From an uncultured Bacteroidales bacterium (GTDB taxonomy: Bacteria; Bacteroidota; Bacteroidia; Bacteroidales; Bacteroidaceae), in assembly GCA_902803195.1 (NCBI GenBank), contig CADCOX010000257.1:1-14225 (forward strand): DNA of 14,225 nt, in the 5' to 3' direction. Positions 1 through 6,591 of this stretch are shown here, one piece after another. Made by a program: the position numbers and the translations under genes. The notes under the pieces are model-generated. The model was not told the DNA's origin, did not search any database, and saw only the letters and a list, made by a program, of their open reading frames with translations. Positions within the stretch are counted from its first letter, which is position 1, and the number at the start of each line of letters is the position of its first letter.

Positions 1-3000
1 CCCGACGAGGGCATCTTCCGCATGGCATGCGGTACGGCACGCGGTGCCGACGGCGTCGCCAAGGCTCCGCTCCACCACTACGCCAACCCCGGGCGGACGA
101 ACACCAGCCACTTCAGCTGCCTCGCCATCACGCCCCACGGCGAGGTGTGGGCCAGCGGATGGAACATAGGACTCTGGCGCTACGTGCCCCAGAACGACCG
201 CTTCGAGCAGTTGAGCGAGGACGCCACGGGGCGCTCGCTCTTAGGCATACAGACCAACACGCTGACCGCGCTGCCCGACGGCTCCCTGGCCATGGCCGTG
301 CAGGACGGGCATCTGATGCTCTATTCCCCCATCAAGGGCGAGCTCACCGAGAACCCGTGGCAGGACTTCTCGAAAACCATCGTGCGAGGAGCCAAGGCCT
401 ACGGCGAGACGCTCCTCGTGGGCACCTACGACGGCCTCTACCGCATTCACACCTCCACGGGCGACATCGTTCACTACAGCCACGACCGCAACAATCGCCT
501 GAGCCTCTCGGACGACATCATCTACACCATCTTCCGCGACCGCGAAGGGGGCTACTGGCTCGGCACGATGTTCGGAGGCGCGGCCTACCTGCCCGCACGC
601 GAGCAGATGTTCACCGTCGTCCAGTCCGACCGCGAGGGCCATACGCTCTCGAGCGACCGCATCAGACAACTCGCCACCGACGGCGACCGCAACCTATGGC
701 TCTGCACCGAGGACAGAGGCATCAACCACATCGACCTCGCTACGGGACGCATCACGCCCGACGTCGGACGCACCGACAGCAAGGACGACAACTACACCAT
801 CTGCCTCACTTACTACCAAGGGCGCCTCTACGCCGGCATCAACAAGGTGGGCGTGAAGGTGGTAGACACACGCACGGGGCAGACTCGCTTGCTCCAGAAC
901 AGCCAACTGGGACTGCCCGAGGGCTCCAGCGTCTACGACATCAGCGTCGACCATCAGGGCTTGTTCTGGCTGGCCACCGACCAAGGGGTGTGGCGCGGCC
1001 GGCTCAGTCAAGGCGAAGCGCTCTCGACCGTGAAGGGCGTAGAGAACCTGTGGGCCTACCAGTTGCTCCACGACCGAAGGGGGGATGCATGGATGGCGCT
1101 CATGGGAGGCGGACTGGCCCACTTGAATAATAAGAGCGCGCGCGTGAAGCGCTATCTGCCCGAGGCCAACAATCCGAACAGCCTCTCCTCGGCCAGCGTC
1201 AGTGCCGTCTTCGAGGACAGCCAGGGACGCATCTGGCTCAGCACCGACCGCGGGGGCATCTGCCGCTATCGTCCCGAGACCGACGACTTCGAACGCTTCA
1301 ACACCGAGCAGGGCCTGCCCGACAACGTCGCCTACAACATTCTTGAGGACAGCCACCACCGCCTTTGGTTCGGCACCAACCGCGGTCTCGTGCAATTGGA
1401 CCCAGCCACGGGACGCCTTCACCTCTTCACCACCGCTCAGGGACTGCCCAGCAACCAGTTCAACTACAAAGCAGCGCTGGCCCTGAACGACAATACGTTC
1501 TTCTTCGGGACCATCAATGGACTGGTGCGCTGCCACCCCGACCTCTTGCCCTCCGACGGCAGAGCTCAGCGTACGACGGCCGCCGAACTGTTCATCACTC
1601 GCCTCAGCATCGACGGACAGGAGGTGACGCCGCAGACCCCTCGGTCGCCTCTCAAGCGCAGCATCATGGAGACCGACCGCATCACGCTGCCGTTCAAGCA
1701 CTCCAACATCAGCCTCGACCTCGCGCTGCTCTCTTACGGCGACCGGTTGGAGACAGCCTACGAATATCGCATAGAACCACTCGATGGCGACTGGCATCCT
1801 GTGCCCGACGGCGGCTTGACACTTGCCAATCTGGGAGCCGGGACTTATACGCTCCATCTACGTTCAACGGGGCTCAACAGCGACGACACGCCCAACAGGG
1901 AGCGCACACTGACCATCGTCGTCAGGCCTCCGTGGTGGCGACAATGGTGGTCGCTCTTGCTCTATATGCTCGCAATCGCCTCTCTCGTCAGCCTATGGAC
2001 TGCGTGGTATCGACAGCGCAAGGAACGTCAGTTCCAAGAGCGGCAGCGCATCTTCGCTATAGAAAAAGAAAAGGAACTGAGCGAGAAGCGTATACAATAT
2101 TTTACCGAGATCGCGCATGAGATACGCACACCGCTCACCCTCATCGGTGGACCGTTAGAAGTCATCGAGAAGACGGGCATCGACGACCAACGCGTAGCCC
2201 GCAACCTGAGCGTCATTCGGCAGAACACCAACCGTCTGCTGAACCTCGCCTCGCAGCTCTTGGACTTCCAGAAAGTGGATTCGGGTGAGTTGCATCCCCA
2301 ACTGGAGACCGTCAACGTGAGCGAACTGTTGCGCGACACGATGGAGCGCTTCGAGCCTACCTACGCCCTGCGTGGCAAACAACTCGTCCAGAAGCATATC
2401 GAGCCCGCCGTGTTGGCGCAGATTGACCGCGAAGCCGTCACCAAGATTGTCAGCAATCTGCTCAACAATGCACTCAAATACGGCCTGTCGCGCTGTGAGG
2501 TGACGCTGACCTCCGACCGAACGGGCCTGCGCCTCGCCGTCTTCTCCGACGGGGCCGTGATTCCAGCCGAGCGGCGTGAAGCCATCTTCGACCCCTTCGT
2601 GCAACTGCGCAACCGAAAGCCCGACAGCGACGAGACTCCCGGCGGCGTGGGCATCGGGCTGGCACTGTGCCGCTCGTTGGCCAAGATGCATAATGGAGCG
2701 CTCATGGTGGAACCCGTGGCAGCCGCTACCGACGGCGAGGCCGAAGGAAACTGCTTCGTATTGCTCTTGCCCCTCGGCGAAGCCGCCATCACCGACGACG
2801 CCCCCGATGCGCCAGCGCAGCAGACACTCCCCGAGACGGCCACTCTGCCCGATGCCGGATTGCTGACGCACGACCACGTCCGCGGCGCCAATATCCTGCT
2901 CGTCGAGGACGAGGACGGCATACGCGAGTTCGTCGGCGAACGCCTCCGCGAGGATTTCATCGTCGAGACGGCAGCCAACGGACAGGAGGCTCTGGAGAAG

Positions 3001-3672
3001 ATTCGCGCTACGCACGTCGACCTCGTCGTCACCGACATCATGATGCCCGTCATGGACGGCGTGGAACTCTGCCGCGCCATCAAGCAGGACATCGAACTCA
3101 GCCATATCCCCGTCATCTTCCTCACCGCCAAGAACGATACCGAGAGCAAGATAGCGGGCCTCCAGGTGGGAGCCGAGGCCTACATCGAGAAACCCTTTGC
3201 CTGGGATTTCCTGCGCATGCAGATCGTCTCGCTGCTCTCCAACCGACAGAAAGAGCGTGAGGCCTTCGCCAAGCGGCCGTTCTTCCCCATGAACGGGATG
3301 CAGATGAGCCGCGAGGACGAGGAGTTCATGGAGCGCGCACTCGAGGTCATCAACCGTCACCTCTCCGACGAGAACTTCAACGTTGAGGCGATGGCTTCAG
3401 CCCTTTTCATGAGTCGCAGCAGCCTGTTGCGCAAGATCAAGACGTTGTTCGACATGCCACCTCTTGATTTCATTCGGCTCATCCGCCTGAAGAAGGCTGC
3501 CGACCTCATTCAGGATGGGCGCTACCGCATGGGCGAGATCAGCCTCAAAGTGGGCTTCAGCAATCATAGTTATTTCTCCAAACTCTTCTGCCGTCAGTTC
3601 GGGATGACGCCCAAGGATTTCGAGAAACAGATACAAGAGCAGCGCTCGAAAACGAAGGATTTGCGTCAATAA
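1..3672 (+). CDS. Hybrid two-component system regulator (HTCS), 5' partial
   Basis: A one-protein sensor, kinase, receiver and transcription factor that senses a glycan fragment in the periplasm and controls a nearby operon. The frame is open to base 1, so the N-terminus and signal peptide are missing. Residues are numbered from the Met at 22. About 1-530 hold two-component propeller repeats (motifs such as DSQGRIWLSTDRGG). A Y_Y_Y domain spans about 556-635 and one membrane segment about 643-663. The HisKA H-box has H699 in AHEIRTP. In the ATPase domain the N-box is N812-N816 and the G2 box GGVGIGLAL starts at 874. The receiver has acidic E962/D963, phospho-acceptor D1005 in TDIMMPVMDG, T1035 and K1057. 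Two AraC-type helix-turn-helix units lie at about 1114-1205. Odd point: the G1 box reads SDGAVIP, not DxGxG. The gene is co-directional with the enzyme operon and ends 127 nt before it. The domain calls are firm; the ligand is inferred from the neighbours. Confidence 0.96.
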   Translation, partial: PDEGIFRMACGTARGADGVAKAPLHHYANPGRTNTSHFSCLAITPHGEVWASGWNIGLWRYVPQNDRFEQLSEDATGRSLLGIQTNTLTALPDGSLAMAVQDGHLMLYSPIKGELTENPWQDFSKTIVRGAKAYGETLLVGTYDGLYRIHTSTGDIVHYSHDRNNRLSLSDDIIYTIFRDREGGYWLGTMFGGAAYLPAREQMFTVVQSDREGHTLSSDRIRQLATDGDRNLWLCTEDRGINHIDLATGRITPDVGRTDSKDDNYTICLTYYQGRLYAGINKVGVKVVDTRTGQTRLLQNSQLGLPEGSSVYDISVDHQGLFWLATDQGVWRGRLSQGEALSTVKGVENLWAYQLLHDRRGDAWMALMGGGLAHLNNKSARVKRYLPEANNPNSLSSASVSAVFEDSQGRIWLSTDRGGICRYRPETDDFERFNTEQGLPDNVAYNILEDSHHRLWFGTNRGLVQLDPATGRLHLFTTAQGLPSNQFNYKAALALNDNTFFFGTINGLVRCHPDLLPSDGRAQRTTAAELFITRLSIDGQEVTPQTPRSPLKRSIMETDRITLPFKHSNISLDLALLSYGDRLETAYEYRIEPLDGDWHPVPDGGLTLANLGAGTYTLHLRSTGLNSDDTPNRERTLTIVVRPPWWRQWWSLLLYMLAIASLVSLWTAWYRQRKERQFQERQRIFAIEKEKELSEKRIQYFTEIAHEIRTPLTLIGGPLEVIEKTGIDDQRVARNLSVIRQNTNRLLNLASQLLDFQKVDSGELHPQLETVNVSELLRDTMERFEPTYALRGKQLVQKHIEPAVLAQIDREAVTKIVSNLLNNALKYGLSRCEVTLTSDRTGLRLAVFSDGAVIPAERREAIFDPFVQLRNRKPDSDETPGGVGIGLALCRSLAKMHNGALMVEPVAAATDGEAEGNCFVLLLPLGEAAITDDAPDAPAQQTLPETATLPDAGLLTHDHVRGANILLVEDEDGIREFVGERLREDFIVETAANGQEALEKIRATHVDLVVTDIMMPVMDGVELCRAIKQDIELSHIPVIFLTAKNDTESKIAGLQVGAEAYIEKPFAWDFLRMQIVSLLSNRQKEREAFAKRPFFPMNGMQMSREDEEFMERALEVINRHLSDENFNVEAMASALFMSRSSLLRKIKTLFDMPPLDFIRLIRLKKAADLIQDGRYRMGEISLKVGFSNHSYFSKLFCRQFGMTPKDFEKQIQEQRSKTKDLRQ

Positions 3673-3691
3673 TAGTCCGTTTCATCGCTTC

Positions 3692-3729
3692 TGCGCCATT
3701 TGTTGCAGAAATTGGTGCAAAGTTTTTTT
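3692..3729 (+). terminator. Probable intrinsic terminator of the HTCS gene
   Basis: The arm TGCGCCATTT (3692-3701) can pair with AAATTGGTGCA (3709-3719) around the 7-nt loop GTTGCAG, giving a 10-bp stem with one bulged T and one G-U pair. It is followed by AAG and then seven T residues at 3723-3729. It sits 20 nt after the HTCS stop codon, where a terminator is expected, and would separate regulator transcription from the enzyme operon. The lower stem is GC-rich but the top is three A-T pairs, so strength is uncertain. The same bases contain a shorter inverted repeat that could instead be an operator. Confidence 0.5.
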
Positions 3730-3749
3730 CTCCGATGACAGGATTTGCC

Positions 3750-3757
3750 TACTTTTG
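3750..3757 (+). promoter_or_regulatory. Bacteroidota-type promoter, -7 element of the enzyme operon
   Basis: TACTTTTG matches the Bacteroidota sigma-ABfr -7 consensus TAnnTTTG exactly. The T-tract at 3723-3729 lies about 20 bp upstream, at the spacing of the -33 TTTG element, although it reads TTTC and is not a perfect match. Transcription would start near 3762-3766, leaving a leader of roughly 35 nt before the ATG at 3800. No other gap between the downstream genes shows such an element, so this is the likely promoter for all five enzyme genes. Confidence 0.6.
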
Positions 3758-3774
3758 TAGCGTGAATCCTGTTT

Positions 3775-3786
3775 TGTCTATAGACA
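3775..3786. promoter_or_regulatory. 12-bp perfect palindrome in the predicted leader
   Basis: TGTCTATAGACA is a perfect inverted repeat that ends 13 nt before the ATG of the beta-mannosidase gene, just downstream of the predicted transcription start. It could be a protein-binding site or part of a small RNA structure near the ribosome entry region. A 12-bp palindrome can arise by chance, and HTCS sites are usually sought upstream of the -33 element, so the functional call is weak. Confidence 0.25.
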
Positions 3787-3799
3787 TTACCCTATAAAT

Positions 3800-6544
3800 A
3801 TGAATGATTTGACCAATCGTTTTGCCCTTGTGCTACTCCTTGCGCTCAGCTATGGCTGGGCCGTCAGCGCTGCCCCTTCGCGTCGCCCGCTGCACGACGG
3901 CTGGCGCTTCCGACAAGGCAACTCTGAGATTTGGCATCCAGCTCAGGTACCAGGAAACACCCATCTCGACCTTATGCGCGAACGCATCATCGAAGACCCG
4001 TTCTTCCGCCTGAATGAGCGCAGCGTGCAGTGGGTCGATAAGGAGGACTGGATGTATGAGACGCATTTCACGCCGACAGCCGACGAACTCGCAGCCACGA
4101 ATCAAACCATCATCTTCGAAGGACTGGACACCTATGCCGACGTCTACCTCAACCATCAGCGACTCATCGAGGCCGACAATATGCATCGCACTTGGCGCTG
4201 CAATGTGAAAGGTATTCTGCAAGAGGGCGACAACCTGTTGGAAGTCTATTTCCACTCGCCCATCAAGCGCAACATCCCTCTCTTCGATGCCTTACCTTAC
4301 CACCACAACACGGGTCCCGACCACTCCCAAATGGGTGGCGTCTTTGACAAGACCCTCTCGCCATTCGCCCGTACTGCGGGATTCGAGTACGGCTGGGACT
4401 GGGGACCTCGCCTCGTCACTTTCGGCATCTGGCGTCCCGTTTGCCTCGAGACCTGGAGCGGTATGCGTATCGCCGACGTCTGGTACGTCCAGAAAGACGT
4501 CACCGCCGCCCGTGCACAACTGCGCACTGTCGTGGAAGTGGAATCGGACAACGACGTGCCCGCTGCGGCCATCGCCATCACCGCAGATGGCCGTCCTGCT
4601 GCCGCAACCACCACCGCCCTCCACGCGGGCCTCAACACCATCACGCTCGACTATTCCCTCCGACGCCCACGCCTCTGGTGGACCAACGGCCTTGGCGACC
4701 CCTACCTGACGCAGATGTCCTGCTCCTTATCTTCTCCGTCGTCAGGTCCTTCAAGTCGTGATGCCATCACGACACCCCTCGGCATCCGCTCCCTCCGCCT
4801 CCACAATGACCCCGACCAATATGGCCACAACCTCTATTTCGAGCTCAACGGAGAACCCCTCTTCGCCAAAGGCTCCAATATGATTCCCAACGACAACTTC
4901 CTCACCCGCGTTACCGACAGCATCTATCGTCAAGTCGTGCGCGATGCTGCGGCCGTGAACATGAACATCATCCGCGTTTGGGGAGGAGGTGTCTACGAGG
5001 ACGACGCCTTCTACCGCACTTGCGATGAGTTGGGCATCCTCGTTTGGCAGGACTTCATGTTCGCCTGCCAGACCTACGAGGTCGATTCTGCCTTCCTCGC
5101 CAACATCCTTCACGAAGCCATCGACAACGTACGGCGCCTTCGCAACCACGCCTGCATCGCCGTCTTTACGGGCAACAACGAGCAGCAGGACGTGTGGTTC
5201 GGATGGGGTGGCAAGAAACGCTACTTCGATGAACTCGGTCAGGGAGAACGCGTATGGAAGATGCAGCATCAGATCTTTTATGAGCTTCTGCCCGAAGTCG
5301 TCCGCGACTATGCCGGTGGCACTGCCTATCGTCCCTCATGCCCCTGGGCTTTTGAGGACACGCCTTCCGATGGCGTCAATGGCGACGACCACTACTGGGG
5401 TGTCTGGCATGGCGGTGATCCCGTTGAAGCCTACTTCGACCATCACGTGCGTTTTGAGAGCGAATATGGATTCCAGTCCTTCCCCGAGTACGAGAGTGTG
5501 CTCCTCTACAACCCCGACTTGCGCGACCACGACATCTACTCCGAGGTCATGATGGCTCACCAGAACGCCGGCACCTACGCCAACCATCGCATCGAGGAGT
5601 ACATGAGCCGCGACTACCGTGTGCCAACACCTAAGGACCATTCACCCGAGGCACGTGAGCAGGCCTTCAAGGACTTCCTCTACGTAGGGCAAGTGCTGCA
5701 GGCCGATGCCGTCAGGATGGGCATGGAGGCCTTCCGACGCGACCGTCCCTACTGCATGGGCAGCATCGTATGGCAGTTGAACGACTGCTGGCCCGTTGCC
5801 TCTTGGTCGTCGCGCGACTATTATGGCCGCTGGAAAGCCCTTCATTACGTTACACGCTACGCCTATGACGACATCCTCGTCTCGCCTCGTGTGAAAGCCG
5901 CCACCGCTCCCGATGCATCAGCGTCGGATCTCCTATCCGGAACCCCCGCCGCCCAGGTGGCCGCCCTTCCTGGCCAGGAAGACACGGGCGTGAAGCGCTC
6001 TTCCGACATCGCCCTCGCCGACAAAGTCCTTGACGTGAAGCTGGTCAACGATCGTCGCACAGCCGCATCGGGCACCCTACAGTTGCAGGCCATCACCCTT
6101 GATGGACGCATCGTTCGCCAGCATTCGCAGAGAGTGACCATTCCCAAGAACAGCGCCATCGCTGTTTCAGCCATCCCTGTCGTCGACCTCCTCGGCGGTG
6201 AGCCTTCCACGAATGTCATCTTCTACATTACCTTCGCGACGGGTGGGCGTCATTATGATCATATCGCTTACCCTGAGCGGCAGAAGGACATGGCCTACAG
6301 CAAGCCCCGCATCACGACGTCCATCAGTAGTGTAGCCGATGGCTTTTCCGTCACCGTCAAGTCCGACCGCTTTGCGCGTGCCGTCTTCCTCAAGCTCCGC
6401 GGCATTGACTATTTCTTCTCCGACAACTACTTCGACCTCTTGCCTGGCCAGTCACGCACCGTCCACGTCAGCACCGACAAGTCGCTTGAGCAGTTCAAGC
6501 AGGAACTCGAGATTACCTCACTCGCCGATACCTATCCGCAATAA
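3800..6544 (+). CDS. GH2 beta-mannosidase, exported
   Basis: Predicted to release mannose from non-reducing ends of beta-mannosides in the periplasm. A signal peptide covers residues 1-24/25 (VSA-A cleavage) and no lipobox is present. A GH2 sugar-binding domain (about 28-200) ends with GWDWGPR (198-204), a motif typical of GH2 beta-mannosidases whose Trp/Asp line the -1 site. A beta-sandwich follows, then a TIM barrel from about 350. Catalytic residues by family alignment: acid/base E461 in TGNNEQQD and nucleophile E555 in ESEYGFQS. The barrel closes with WQLNDCWPVASWSS and RWKALHYV, also typical of the group. The length of 914 aa is slightly above the usual 850-890, explained by an Ala/Pro/Ser-rich insert at about 699-741. 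A Ser/Pro-rich loop lies near 312. It is first in the operon, preceded by the promoter at 3750. The start is the only Met giving a signal peptide; the site before it is A/T-rich with no Shine-Dalgarno match. Confidence 0.95.
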   Translation: MNDLTNRFALVLLLALSYGWAVSAAPSRRPLHDGWRFRQGNSEIWHPAQVPGNTHLDLMRERIIEDPFFRLNERSVQWVDKEDWMYETHFTPTADELAATNQTIIFEGLDTYADVYLNHQRLIEADNMHRTWRCNVKGILQEGDNLLEVYFHSPIKRNIPLFDALPYHHNTGPDHSQMGGVFDKTLSPFARTAGFEYGWDWGPRLVTFGIWRPVCLETWSGMRIADVWYVQKDVTAARAQLRTVVEVESDNDVPAAAIAITADGRPAAATTTALHAGLNTITLDYSLRRPRLWWTNGLGDPYLTQMSCSLSSPSSGPSSRDAITTPLGIRSLRLHNDPDQYGHNLYFELNGEPLFAKGSNMIPNDNFLTRVTDSIYRQVVRDAAAVNMNIIRVWGGGVYEDDAFYRTCDELGILVWQDFMFACQTYEVDSAFLANILHEAIDNVRRLRNHACIAVFTGNNEQQDVWFGWGGKKRYFDELGQGERVWKMQHQIFYELLPEVVRDYAGGTAYRPSCPWAFEDTPSDGVNGDDHYWGVWHGGDPVEAYFDHHVRFESEYGFQSFPEYESVLLYNPDLRDHDIYSEVMMAHQNAGTYANHRIEEYMSRDYRVPTPKDHSPEAREQAFKDFLYVGQVLQADAVRMGMEAFRRDRPYCMGSIVWQLNDCWPVASWSSRDYYGRWKALHYVTRYAYDDILVSPRVKAATAPDASASDLLSGTPAAQVAALPGQEDTGVKRSSDIALADKVLDVKLVNDRRTAASGTLQLQAITLDGRIVRQHSQRVTIPKNSAIAVSAIPVVDLLGGEPSTNVIFYITFATGGRHYDHIAYPERQKDMAYSKPRITTSISSVADGFSVTVKSDRFARAVFLKLRGIDYFFSDNYFDLLPGQSRTVHVSTDKSLEQFKQELEITSLADTYPQ
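4755..4773. repeat. Inverted repeat with 3-nt loop inside the beta-mannosidase gene
   Basis: GTCGTGAT and ATCACGAC form a perfect 8-bp stem around GCC. The sequence codes for part of a Ser/Pro-rich loop between the second beta-sandwich and the TIM barrel of the GH2 protein, a position that varies among homologues. No function is evident; it is recorded because the gene's other variable insert also contains palindromes. Confidence 0.3.
5966..5981. repeat. 16-bp perfect palindrome inside the beta-mannosidase gene
   Basis: CTTCCTGGCCAGGAAG is a perfect inverted repeat. It lies within the segment coding for the Ala/Pro/Ser-rich insert of the GH2 enzyme (residues about 699-741). A second small inverted repeat, CGGAT-CTCCT-ATCCG, is in the same segment at about 5925-5939. 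They may be remnants of a small repeat inserted in frame, or chance in GC-rich DNA. Confidence 0.35.
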
Positions 6545-6591
6545 TCCTCTCCTCACGTCATCATCCAACGAAGAACCCCCCATTTATTCCA

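Noticed and set aside
27..1130. Open frame of 367 codons in another + frame within the HTCS gene.
   Set aside because: Arg/Pro/His-rich composition typical of a frame-shifted reading; the propeller repeats are in the other frame.
694..1857. Long open frame on the minus strand (387 codons) opposite the HTCS sensor region.
   Set aside because: It lies wholly inside a well-supported gene, has no recognisable domain and is explained by GC-rich codon use that leaves few stops on the other strand.
2155..3360. Minus-strand open frame of 401 codons opposite the kinase and receiver.
   Set aside because: It is a shadow of strongly conserved + strand domains; no family motif or plausible start region was seen.
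4755..4773. Inverted repeat read as a terminator or mobile-element end inside the GH2 gene.
   Set aside because: No T-tract follows, the frame continues through conserved GH2 motifs and no target-site duplication was seen.
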